NCBI RefSeq assembly: GCF_004114915.1
Contig: NZ_CP022219.1
Span: forward strand, 1,394,501 to 1,458,500
Direction: 5' to 3'
DNA from: Bradyrhizobium guangxiense
GTDB lineage: Bacteria > Pseudomonadota > Alphaproteobacteria > Rhizobiales > Xanthobacteraceae
Length of the DNA: 64,000 nt
Shown one piece after another: positions 57,348 through 64,000 of the stretch. Numbering within the stretch: the first letter of the stretch is position 1; the number at the start of each line of letters is the position of its first letter. The notes under the pieces were generated by a model, which saw nothing but the letters and a program-made list of their open reading frames with translations, did no database searches and was not told the DNA's origin. The translations under genes and the position numbers were made by a program.

Positions 57348-57586
57348 TCGCTGCTCTCCGGGTCTCCCTGAGTATGTCCCTCAGGTCCCCGGCCGAACAC
57401 ACCGAAGCTGCTCGACTTCACGCCGGCCGCAGCATCGACGCCCGCGGCGGCCAATCCAAATTTGAGCAGCTCGCGGACCGCTGCCGCTCGCGTCGGCATG
57501 CGATGTTTGAACCGGAAATCATCGACGGCGGCCAACTCCTCCGGCGAGAGCATGACCTGAAGGCGCTCGGCGCGAAGATCGTTCAT
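57344..57586 (-). CDS. Ribbon-helix-helix-like small protein (80 aa)
   Basis: LQVMLSPEELAAVDDFRFKH and RMPTRAAAVRELLKFGLAA match the beta-helix-helix pattern of CopG/Arc-type DNA-binding proteins; a Ser/Gly-rich tail follows. No toxin partner is adjacent, so it may be a stand-alone regulator rather than an antitoxin. Confidence 0.7.
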   Translation of the reverse strand: MNDLRAERLQVMLSPEELAAVDDFRFKHRMPTRAAAVRELLKFGLAAAGVDAAAGVKSSSFGVFGRGPEGHTQGDPESSD

Positions 57587-57759
57587 GGTCGATCACACAG
57601 ATTGAGTAGGTTGAGTAGATTACTCAACAAACCAACTTGGCGCGAGTTCCACAAGCGACGAGAAAGTCTCCAAATGAGTATGAAAGTGTAGCAAAATCAA
57701 GAGGTTAATATTGAAACGACTTGCGTGCTGGCGCATTCCCTTGGAAAGGGAGAGAAGCC

Positions 57760-57918
57760 ATGACGGACGAAGTCAGGTTGCCCCGCAAGCTATCGGAAGA
57801 GCCGGAAGCACCGAAACCGGTGCGTCCAAGCCACCAGAAGGTCATCGAGCAGGTCGAGCGCTGGGCCAACAGCCCGGGGCTGCAGCCACCGAGGACGGAA
57901 GATGCGAAGACGGTCTGA
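57760..57918 (+). CDS. Small hydrophilic protein (52 aa)
   Basis: ATG 57760 follows GGGAGAG. Charged and Pro-rich (RKLSEEPEAPKPVRPSHQKV) with WANSPGLQPPRTEDAK at the end. The next ORF overlaps its last 17 bases. Family recalled as common in Bradyrhizobium, function unknown. Confidence 0.55.
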   Translation: MTDEVRLPRKLSEEPEAPKPVRPSHQKVIEQVERWANSPGLQPPRTEDAKTV

Positions 57919-58096
57919 GTCACATACGTTCGAGCAACGTCTCCAGGCGCAGAGGTTACGGCCTGAGCACGAACTGTCGGGCCTGCTGGATGGACGTCAG
58001 CGCGACGTTGTTCTCGCGCGCATCGATCAGCTTCAGACCGCGGCCGAGATGTATGGCTTTCTGATGCTACGGGACGGTGCTGCGGCTGTTCGCTGA
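57902..58096 (+). CDS. Small helical protein (64 aa)
   Basis: Arg-rich helical protein (FEQRLQAQRLRPEHELSGLL, RQRDVVLARIDQLQTAAEMY). The RD-x3-x-I-x-QL-x-TA pattern matches a recurrent family of small Bradyrhizobium proteins. It overlaps the preceding ORF and converges with the DUF3147-like gene, whose 3' end it overlaps by about 30 bases. Confidence 0.5.
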   Translation: MRRRSESHTFEQRLQAQRLRPEHELSGLLDGRQRDVVLARIDQLQTAAEMYGFLMLRDGAAAVR

Positions 58097-58552
58097 TGGC
58101 CGGATGCGCCCGGCCCGCTCGGTGCGGGAGGTGACACGAAGCTTTCGCCTCAGCCACCACGCCAACACCGACACGGCGGCCCATGCCAGGACGGCGGCGA
58201 TGAATGCGCCGATCGCGCTTGTCGAGACCACGACGTAAAAGACCGCGGCGAACGCTGCCAGACCGATGCTTCCGAGCCCCGCCCCCGCCGCATCGAGCGC
58301 TGCGGCCTGCTGCCCGCGCCTTTGTCCGTTGAGGCCGGCCTTTTCCTTGGCGCGGCGCTCATGGCTTTCGATCAGGGTTGCGCTGGCGCAGAAGATGGCG
58401 GGGAGTGCGAGGAAGAGCCCGCCGACGGAGACGCCGAAACGGCTGCCGATGAGGCCTGCCACGACCGTCGCAAGGCCGCCGAGCGCGAAACGCACTGCGT
58501 ATTCGTACCAATGCGTCTGCTTCAGCGCGGATGATGACAGCTTTATGGGCAT
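58067..58552 (-). CDS. DUF3147-like membrane protein with extension (161 aa)
   Basis: Begins WYEYAVRFALGGLATVVAGL, then SVGGLFLALPAIFCASATLI and SHERRAKEKAG, the pattern I associate with DUF3147; two more helices and a basic tail follow. Its ATG overlaps the stop of the upstream gene by one base (TGATG). The third gene of a PAP2-DUF3147-DUF3147 unit. Confidence 0.75.
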   Translation of the reverse strand: MPIKLSSSALKQTHWYEYAVRFALGGLATVVAGLIGSRFGVSVGGLFLALPAIFCASATLIESHERRAKEKAGLNGQRRGQQAAALDAAGAGLGSIGLAAFAAVFYVVVSTSAIGAFIAAVLAWAAVSVLAWWLRRKLRVTSRTERAGRIRPSANSRSTVP

Positions 58553-58899
58553 CAGGCGGCGCCTCCGAGGCCGGCAAGCAAGCCGAAGGCGACCACGAAC
58601 CAAACCGCAAAAGCGAGGATGGTTGCCGGCAGCGCGCCGAGACGAAATCTCATCAGCAGCTGGCAGACGGCGAGGCTGTAGCAGCCGAGGGCGATCGCGC
58701 CGTAGATCATGGTCCAGCTCGCGGCCGCCGCATATTGCGGGCCGTGCTGAACGACCGCAATGCCGAGCGTGGCCAGCGCGACCGACGGCGCCGCGCCGAG
58801 CAGCCCGGCAAAACTCTTCGGTCGCAGCATGTCGCCGAGGATCGCGAAGGCAGAGACGATCAGGCCGCCGGCGACGAAGCGCACCAGATATTCCGTCAT
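58552..58899 (-). CDS. DUF3147-like membrane protein (115 aa)
   Basis: MTEYLVRFVAGGLIVSAFAI, GLLGAAPSVALATLGI and two further helices (ALPATILAFAVWFVVAFGLL): four membrane segments. Shorter paralogue of the next gene. Its ATG overlaps the PAP2 stop (ATGA) and its stop overlaps the next ATG, so the three are translationally coupled. The pair may form a hetero-oligomer. Confidence 0.78.
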   Translation of the reverse strand: MTEYLVRFVAGGLIVSAFAILGDMLRPKSFAGLLGAAPSVALATLGIAVVQHGPQYAAAASWTMIYGAIALGCYSLAVCQLLMRFRLGALPATILAFAVWFVVAFGLLAGLGGAA

Positions 58900-59483
58900 G
58901 GCCGGCCCCGCAAAGCCGAGGACGGCTGCTGGCGCGATCTTGCCAGCGTGAACGGCCTGAGCAGTCGCTCGACAAGGACGCCGAGCGTAAAGCCCGCCAC
59001 GACGTCGCTGGTCCAATGCGCGAGCAGCGCTACGCGCGTCAACGACAACGTCACGGCGAGCGTGCGGGCCAAGCGGCGCGAGGTCGGCGGCAACAGGCCG
59101 GCTGCCGAGGCGAGGGCGCCCATGTGCACGGCATGGCCCGAGGGAAACGCGTCTCTCGACCGCCCCGAGAAGGGGACGCCACGCCAATGGCCCGTGACGG
59201 TCAGCCGGTCCGGCCTCGTCTGATCGAACAAGGATTTCAGAATATGCGGCAGCACGGCCGTCGCCAGCGAGACCATCAGAACATGATCCGCAACGGGACG
59301 CTGTTGCGGATGCCGCAGCCGAGCGTAGAGCCATCCCGCCGCGGCGAGTGCGAGCAGCACGTTCTCGTCGGCGCCCCAGGTCATTGCTTGGGCGGCGTGC
59401 TCGAGCCCTGAGTTGGTGTTGTGCGCGATCTCGTTCGCGATCGCCGTATCGATCCGGGTGGGTTTGACTGTTACGAGCGCCAT
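58896..59483 (-). CDS. PAP2-family membrane phosphatase (195 aa)
   Basis: Integral-membrane acid phosphatase of the lipid-phosphate type. The three PAP2 motifs are present: KSLFDQTRPDR (K-x6-R-P), FPSGHAVH (P-S-G-H) and LTRVALLAHWTSDV (R-x5-H-x3-D). Start MALVTVKPTRID. It may act on phosphatidate or undecaprenyl pyrophosphate. A GGAAC lies about 60 bases upstream, but the -10 (CTTT) is poor. Confidence 0.92.
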   Translation of the reverse strand: MALVTVKPTRIDTAIANEIAHNTNSGLEHAAQAMTWGADENVLLALAAAGWLYARLRHPQQRPVADHVLMVSLATAVLPHILKSLFDQTRPDRLTVTGHWRGVPFSGRSRDAFPSGHAVHMGALASAAGLLPPTSRRLARTLAVTLSLTRVALLAHWTSDVVAGFTLGVLVERLLRPFTLARSRQQPSSALRGRP

Positions 59484-59573
59484 CGGTTCGCCGACGATAT
59501 TTCCTCCATGACAGATTTGTAAAAGCTTGGAGACAAAGATGGTTCCTGGGCTCCAGGGCGAGTCCCAGCTCTG

Positions 59574-60572
59574 CTAAGGCTGGCCGGATCCGCCCGCGGC
59601 GCCATACACTTGGCCAGTTGCATAGCTGGCGTCGGCGGCGGCAAGCTGCACGTAGATCGAGGCAAGTTCGACGGGCTGGCCGGGACGGCCGAGCGGTGTC
59701 ATGCCGCCGAATTTTTCGAGCTTGTCCATCGTGGCGCCGCCGGAGACCTGAAGCGGCGTCCAGATCGGTCCTGGCGCCACGCCATTGACACGGATGCCCC
59801 TCGCGGCGAGCTGCTTGGCCAGCGACTTCACATAGTTCATCGTCGCGGCCTTGGTCTGCGCATAGTCGTAGAGATCCGGCGAGGGATCGTAAGCTTGCTC
59901 GGAGGTGGTGCCGATGATGCAGGAGCCGGGCTTGAGATGCGGCAGGGCCGCCTTGATGATCCAGAACGGTGCGTAGATGTTCGTCTTCATGGTCGCGTCG
60001 AAATCCTCCGACGAGACATCGAGGATGGAGGCGCGTGTCTGCTGTCGTGCGGCGTTGCAAACGACGACGTCGAGGCCGCCGAGGCCTTGTACGGCCTGCT
60101 CGACCAGCTGCTTGCAGAAGCCTTCGTCCTTGAGGTCGCCCGGGATCGCAAGACCGCTCCGCCCTTCATTCTTGATCAGCGCGACCACCTCCTGCGCATC
60201 GGGCTCTTCCATAGGCAGATAGTTGATGGCGACGTCGGCGCCCTCGCGCGCATAGGCGATCGCGGCGGCCCGGCCCATGCCGGAATCGCCGCCCGTGATC
60301 AATGCCTTGCGGCCGGCGAGCCGGCCCGAGCCCTTGTAGCTGGTCTCGCCGTGATCCGGTCGCGGCTCCATCTTGCCAGCAAGGCCCGGCCAGGGCTGCG
60401 GCTGTTTCTTGAACGGCGGCTTCGGATAGCGGCTGACGGGATCGATCAAAGCATGGTCGGCCATGGACGTGTTTCCTTGCGCTGAGGACGCCAGCGAGGC
60501 CGCAGCGAGCGATGCGCCTGCGGCGTGCACGACATGGCGGCGCGACAGTGAGGTTCTGCTGTGATTCGTCAT
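59574..60572 (-). CDS. Short-chain dehydrogenase with Tat-like signal (332 aa)
   Basis: SDR of the YdaD/general-stress-protein-39 type. NAD(P) motif ALITGGDSGMGRAAAIAYA (T-G-x3-G-x-G) and active YDYAQTK (Tyr-x3-Lys); VVCNAARQQ is the family's NAG-like site. Unusually, the first about 40 residues form a twin-arginine-like leader (SLSRRHVVHAAGASLAAASL). ATG 60572 has GGAGAG seven bases upstream. Downstream of a DUF4142 gene on the same strand. Confidence 0.9.
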   Translation of the reverse strand: MTNHSRTSLSRRHVVHAAGASLAAASLASSAQGNTSMADHALIDPVSRYPKPPFKKQPQPWPGLAGKMEPRPDHGETSYKGSGRLAGRKALITGGDSGMGRAAAIAYAREGADVAINYLPMEEPDAQEVVALIKNEGRSGLAIPGDLKDEGFCKQLVEQAVQGLGGLDVVVCNAARQQTRASILDVSSEDFDATMKTNIYAPFWIIKAALPHLKPGSCIIGTTSEQAYDPSPDLYDYAQTKAATMNYVKSLAKQLAARGIRVNGVAPGPIWTPLQVSGGATMDKLEKFGGMTPLGRPGQPVELASIYVQLAAADASYATGQVYGAAGGSGQP

Positions 60573-60630
60573 GATGCTCTCCGCGATGATCAAGGCTCAA
60601 TGCGCGGAGACGACTGCCGTTGCTAAGGGG

Positions 60631-60654
60631 AGGACGCCGGGGCGCCGGCGTCCT
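60631..60654. terminator. Strong hairpin between the DUF4142 and SDR genes
   Basis: Perfect 10-bp stem AGGACGCCGG/CCGGCGTCCT with a 4-base loop. No T run, so it may attenuate or stabilise rather than terminate. Confidence 0.55.
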
Positions 60655-60665
60655 TCAGCAATGCG

Positions 60666-61217
60666 TTACTTCGACTGGCCGACGCTCGGCGCCTTGCCGA
60701 GCTCCTTGGCCATGTCGAGATGATGCTTCAGGGCGGGCAGCGTCTTGCCGGCCCAATCCTTGAGTTCGGCATTGTCGCCGCCCTTGGCGTAACGCTCGAA
60801 CAGCGAGACGGCATCCTCATGGGCGCTCACCTGATAGGAATTGTAATCCGAGCTGAAATCCTTACCGTTCGCATTCTTGAGCTTGTCAAGCTTGCTCTGG
60901 TGCGAGCTGTCGAGCTCTGCCGGAAGCGTTGCCTGGATTTTCTTGTCGCCGACCAAGCCCTTGAGCTCGGTGCTGGTCTTGGTGTGGTCGGTGACCATCT
61001 GCTGAGCGAAGCTCTTCTCCTGCGCGTTACCCTTCTGCTGGGCAAGCTTGCTCGACTCGATCTCGAACATGTCGCTGATCGCGACCTGCTTGACGAAGTC
61101 GGCGGTGGTCGGTGAGACGCCGAGCGCGGAATTGACGCCGGTCTTTTCGCCAAGCGATTGGGCGAGCGCAGGGCCTGCGAAGAGCACGCAAGCGAGGGCG
61201 ATGACGGCACGTTTCAT
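60666..61217 (-). CDS. Exported DUF4142 protein (183 aa)
   Basis: Signal peptide MKRAVIALACVLFAGPALA, then FVKQVAISDMFEIESSKLAQ, EKSFAQQMVTDHTKTSTELK and ALKHHLDMAKELGKA, the DUF4142 pattern. An EcfG-type promoter lies about 56 bases upstream. Upstream of the SDR gene, separated by a hairpin. Function unknown, probably envelope stress. Confidence 0.88.
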   Translation of the reverse strand: MKRAVIALACVLFAGPALAQSLGEKTGVNSALGVSPTTADFVKQVAISDMFEIESSKLAQQKGNAQEKSFAQQMVTDHTKTSTELKGLVGDKKIQATLPAELDSSHQSKLDKLKNANGKDFSSDYNSYQVSAHEDAVSLFERYAKGGDNAELKDWAGKTLPALKHHLDMAKELGKAPSVGQSK

Positions 61218-61272
61218 GTTTGGTCACTCCAATCTGGTGTGCGGCCGCTTGCCGCGCGTTGTTGCGCCGATC

Positions 61273-61297
61273 AACACGCCGCCGGGGCCGTGGTTCC
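61273..61297 (-). promoter_or_regulatory. EcfG-type promoter (GGAAC-N16-TGTT) of the DUF4142 gene
   Basis: Minus strand GGAAC at 61297-61293, 16-base spacer, TGTT at 61276-61273; ATG 61217 is 55 bases on. Confidence 0.65.
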
Positions 61298-61303
61298 TAA
61301 CGA

Positions 61304-61531
61304 TCAATCCGCGGGATTCCGTCCGGTGCGGGGATTGATGGGATCGGTCGGCTTGCGTCGAAGCCGCTCCGGCAGAAACGGCTCGGCTGGCGTAGGGGTT
61401 GGATCGGCCCGTACGTCGGCATGGCGCTGCGCCCGTTCATGCGGCGTCCGGTTGTCGTTGATGTGGTACTTCACGTCGACGCCATCGACGGGGTCGTTGA
61501 CGCCGTGCCGGATATCGCGGAAGTCGCTCAT
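61304..61531 (-). CDS. Small hydrophilic protein (75 aa)
   Basis: MSDFRDIRHGVNDPVDGVDV, NDNRTPHERAQRHADVR and a Pro/Arg-rich tail ending in NPRTGRNPAD. No domain. Nine bases after the PoxB-like gene on the same strand, so probably co-transcribed under its EcfG-type promoter. Confidence 0.65.
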   Translation of the reverse strand: MSDFRDIRHGVNDPVDGVDVKYHINDNRTPHERAQRHADVRADPTPTPAEPFLPERLRRKPTDPINPRTGRNPAD

Positions 61532-61539
61532 GGTTCACC

Positions 61540-63327
61540 TCATTCCTTTCCGGGCAGGATCGTCTCGAGCACCTGCCGTGCTGCTCCCCGGATCATTCCG
61601 CTTTGGTTAGGGTCACCCTTCATGAGGGCGAGCGAGAAGTTCTTGGCCTGTTGAAGCGTGATATGCGGCGGCAGTGGCGGCACTTCGGGATCGGTCTTCA
61701 CCTCCAGCACGACGGGCATCTCGCTCGCAAGCGCCTGCTCCCAGGCCGAGCCGAGCAGTTGCGGACTGTCGACGAAGATGCCGCGCAGCCCGATGAGCTC
61801 GGCGAAGCGGGAATAGGAGACGTCGGGAATGCGCTGCGAGGCCTCGAACTTGGGATCGCCGTTGATGATGCGCTGCTCCCACGTCACCTGGTTGAGGTCC
61901 TCATTGTTGAAGACGCAGACGATGAAGCGTGGATCCTTCCAGTTGCGCCAGTATTTCGCGGCGGTGATCAGTTCAGCCATGTTGTTCATCTGCATGGCGC
62001 CGTCGCCGACGAGGGCGATCACCGGCCGATCAGGATGGGCGTATTTCGCGGCGAGCGCATAGGGCACCGCGGCACCCATTGAGGCGAGGCCACCGGAGAG
62101 CGATGCCGTCATGCCGCGCCGCATCTTCAGGTCGCGCGCGAACCAGTTGGCGCAAGAGCCGGAATCGCTGGTGATGATGGCGCGGTCCGGCAGGCGCGGG
62201 GACAGCTCCCAGGCGACGAGCTGCGGATTGACCGGCGCCGCGGGCTGATGCGCACGGTCATCCAGCGTCTTCCACCATCTCGCGACGTCCTCCTGGATGC
62301 TCTGGCGCCAGGCGCCGTCGCTTCTGGGTTTCAGTCGCGGCAACAGTGCGCGCAACGTCTCGGCGGCGTCGCCCACGAGGCCGACCTCCATGGGAAAGCG
62401 GATCGACATCATGCTGGCGTCGATGTCGATCTGCACGCCGCGCGCGGCGCCCTCCTTTGGCAGGAACTCGGCGTAGGGGAAGGCCGAGCCGACCATCAGC
62501 AGCGTGTCGCATTCCATCATCATGTTGTAGCTGGGCTCGGTGCCGAGCAGGCCGATCGCGCCGGTGACCCAGGGCAGCTCGTCCGGCAGCGCGGCCTTGC
62601 CGAGCAGCGCCTTGGCGCAGCCGGCCGACAGCCGGTCGGCGACCGCGATCACCTCCTCGGTGGCGTGAAGCGCACCGGCGCCGACGAGCATCGCGACCTT
62701 CTTGCTGGCATTGAGGATCTCTGCGGCGCGATCGAGATCGGCCTCGCGCGGCGTGATACTGGGCGCGCTGTAGCCGATGCCGGAGTGCAATGTGCCGTGC
62801 GCGCGGGGCGGGCTCTCGTACGGCTCTTCCTGCAAATCGTTGGGCAGGATGATCACCGTCGGAGTGCGCCGCGCCAGCGCGATCCGAACCGCACGGTCGA
62901 TCAGGTGCCGCACTTGTGCAGGCGAGGACGCCTGCATGACGTAGGCACCGGCGACGTCCTTGAACATTGAGAGAAGGTCGAGCTCCTGCTGATAGTGCCC
63001 GCCGAGGGCGTTGCGGGCCTGCTGGCCGACGATGGCCAGCACCGGCTGGTGATCGAGCAGCGCATCGTACAGCCCGGTGATGAGATGCGAGGCACCGGGC
63101 CCGGAGGTCGCGATGCAGACGCCGAGCTGGCCCGAGAACTTGGCGTAGGCGCTCGCCATGAACGCCGCCATCTCCTCGTGCCGTGCCTGCACGAACCCGA
63201 TCCTGCCTTCGGCCCGGTTCATTGCGCCGAACACGCCGTTGATGCCGTCGCCGGGGTAGCCGAAGATGTGGCGCACGCCCCATTGATGCAGGCGCTCAAC
63301 GATGAAGTCGGAGACTGTCTGGGTCAT
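61540..63327 (-). CDS. Thiamine-diphosphate enzyme, pyruvate oxidase (PoxB)-like (595 aa)
   Basis: TPP-dependent enzyme of the POX/acetolactate-synthase superfamily. The N-terminal domain has the activating Glu in QARHEEMAAFMASAYAK and CIATSGPGASHLI; the C-terminal one has GDGAMQMNNMAELITAA ending in FNN. ALGGHYQQELDLLSMFKDV is typical of pyruvate oxidases. The frame is open upstream, but ATG 63327 gives the normal start. An EcfG-type promoter 42 bases upstream suggests a stationary-phase/stress enzyme, as for PoxB. Exact substrate inferred. Confidence 0.88.
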   Translation of the reverse strand: MTQTVSDFIVERLHQWGVRHIFGYPGDGINGVFGAMNRAEGRIGFVQARHEEMAAFMASAYAKFSGQLGVCIATSGPGASHLITGLYDALLDHQPVLAIVGQQARNALGGHYQQELDLLSMFKDVAGAYVMQASSPAQVRHLIDRAVRIALARRTPTVIILPNDLQEEPYESPPRAHGTLHSGIGYSAPSITPREADLDRAAEILNASKKVAMLVGAGALHATEEVIAVADRLSAGCAKALLGKAALPDELPWVTGAIGLLGTEPSYNMMMECDTLLMVGSAFPYAEFLPKEGAARGVQIDIDASMMSIRFPMEVGLVGDAAETLRALLPRLKPRSDGAWRQSIQEDVARWWKTLDDRAHQPAAPVNPQLVAWELSPRLPDRAIITSDSGSCANWFARDLKMRRGMTASLSGGLASMGAAVPYALAAKYAHPDRPVIALVGDGAMQMNNMAELITAAKYWRNWKDPRFIVCVFNNEDLNQVTWEQRIINGDPKFEASQRIPDVSYSRFAELIGLRGIFVDSPQLLGSAWEQALASEMPVVLEVKTDPEVPPLPPHITLQQAKNFSLALMKGDPNQSGMIRGAARQVLETILPGKE

Positions 63328-63368
63328 CGTGTGGCTCTTCGGTTCTGCGAGCTGGCTGAGGCTCAGAG

Positions 63369-63393
63369 AACCCATCGTCTCCCGCGATGTTCC
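63369..63393 (-). promoter_or_regulatory. EcfG-type promoter (GGAAC-N16-GGTT) of the PoxB-like gene
   Basis: Minus strand GGAAC at 63393-63389, 16-base spacer, GGTT at 63372-63369; ATG 63327 is 41 bases on. Confidence 0.7.
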
Positions 63394-63436
63394 TGGCTTT
63401 CCCGGGATGTTTCCGGCCCGCGCGCGGAACAGCGGC

Positions 63437-63461
63437 GGAACGATCGCTCGCCCGTCCGGTT
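63437..63461 (+). promoter_or_regulatory. EcfG-type promoter (GGAAC-N16-GGTT) of the PRC-barrel gene
   Basis: GGAAC at 63437-63441, 16-base spacer, GGTT at 63458-63461; ATG 63493 is 31 bases on. Divergent partner of the PoxB-like promoter. Confidence 0.7.
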
Positions 63462-63492
63462 GATTCACGTATTGGCTGAGTGGAGCACTGAG

Positions 63493-63867
63493 ATGTTGAA
63501 TCAAGGTGAGCTGGATCGCGCCGAGATGGGACGTCTGATCGGCAGCGACAAGGTCGAGGGAACATCGGTCTTCGGCGCCGATCGCTACCGGATCGGATCG
63601 ATCGAGCGCGTGATGATCGACAAGGTCAGCGGCAAGGTGTCCTACGCCGTGCTTGGCTTCGGCGGATTTCTTGGCCTCGGCAACGACCACTATCCGTTGC
63701 CTTGGCAGTCGCTGAAATACGACACGGAGCTGGGCGGTTACGTGACGGCGATTACCGCCAAGGATCTGCAAAGCGCGCCGAGATACAGCGAACGGAGCGA
63801 CTGGAACTGGGGCGATGAAGCCGCGGTTCGCGGCATCAACTCCTATTACGGCGTTCCTTTCGCATAA
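63493..63867 (+). CDS. PRC-barrel domain protein (124 aa)
   Basis: Single PRC-barrel: LIGSDKVEGTSVFGADRYRI, GSIERVMIDKVSGKVSYAVL and the PLPWQSLKYDTELGGYV strand. No signal peptide. EcfG-type promoter directly upstream; stand-alone PRC-barrel proteins are frequent members of rhizobial stress regulons. Binding partner unknown. Confidence 0.88.
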   Translation: MLNQGELDRAEMGRLIGSDKVEGTSVFGADRYRIGSIERVMIDKVSGKVSYAVLGFGGFLGLGNDHYPLPWQSLKYDTELGGYVTAITAKDLQSAPRYSERSDWNWGDEAAVRGINSYYGVPFA

Positions 63868-63889
63868 ACGATGCATGGAAGGGAGTTCG

Positions 63890-64000
63890 ATGAGCAAGGA
63901 GCGACCCAACGACGATCCCCGCGACCAGAACGATTGGGGATCCCACCGACAGACGGACAAGCCCTGGAAGGGTCATCCGGAGAAGGAGCAGCGATCGGAC
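63890..64000 (+). CDS. Small hydrophilic protein, cut by the window end (at least 37 aa)
   Basis: ATG 63890, with AGGGAG six bases upstream, opens MSKERPNDDPRDQNDWGSHR and TDKPWKGHPEKEQ, charged and probably disordered. The frame is still open at 64000. It follows the PRC-barrel gene by 22 bp and is probably in its operon. Confidence 0.6.
   Translation, partial: MSKERPNDDPRDQNDWGSHRQTDKPWKGHPEKEQRSD

Noticed and set aside
59518..59543. EcfG promoter for the PAP2 gene (GGAAC-N16-CTTT)
   Set aside because: The -10 lacks the conserved GTT, so the match is too weak to list as a site.

Overview
The window is chromosomal DNA from an alphaproteobacterium, almost certainly Bradyrhizobium or a very close relative. 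The evidence is high G+C, a cbbR/cbbFPTALSXE Calvin-cycle cluster with form IC-like RuBisCO, many rhizobial small stress proteins, and short intergenic palindromic repeats of the type seen in Bradyrhizobium genomes. There is no phage, insertion sequence or CRISPR array. Names rest on motifs and family knowledge read by eye; no database search was possible.

Layout. 0-6 kb: three tandem chemoreceptors with different ligand-binding regions. 6-14 kb: a large DUF2339 membrane protein, an NrtR-like Nudix regulator with a small phosphatase, a tightly overlapped ygfZ-tag-HD hydrolase operon, and a dihydroorotase-like enzyme. 14-19.7 kb: a sulfurtransferase, an ECF sigma factor with its probable target operon (DUF4142 protein plus cupredoxin), small housekeeping genes and an SRAP protein. 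19.7-26 kb (minus strand): CaiB-type CoA-transferase, a GrdB-like protein, a Nudix hydrolase, an acetyltransferase, a GlcD-type FAD oxidase and a Sua5-type tRNA-modification enzyme, ending at tRNA-Pro(CGG). 26-31.5 kb: an orphan TctC receptor, an N-carbamoyl-D-amino-acid amidohydrolase, small ORFs and about 1 kb without a convincing gene. 31.5-41.3 kb: the Calvin operon with divergent cbbR. 41.4-44.3 kb: a universal stress protein and a Do-type protease. 44.5-64 kb: a stress island of many small proteins, a giant poly-HAMP hybrid kinase with an HWE kinase, PAP2/DUF3147 membrane proteins, a Tat-type SDR and a PoxB-like enzyme.

Three points stand out. (1) Nine sites of the form GGAAC-N16/17-NGTT or close to it, the alphaproteobacterial EcfG general-stress promoter, sit just upstream of genes in 45-64 kb, including both sides of two divergent regions. 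(2) The ECF sigma gene at 15.2 kb and the DUF4142/cupredoxin operon share a different promoter, GGGAAC-N16-CATCC, which implies autoregulation and also decides the sigma start codon. (3) cbbP (phosphoribulokinase) carries three single-base indels within about 110 bp, at or near short homopolymers, in an otherwise intact operon: either sequence errors or a recent loss of CO2 fixation.
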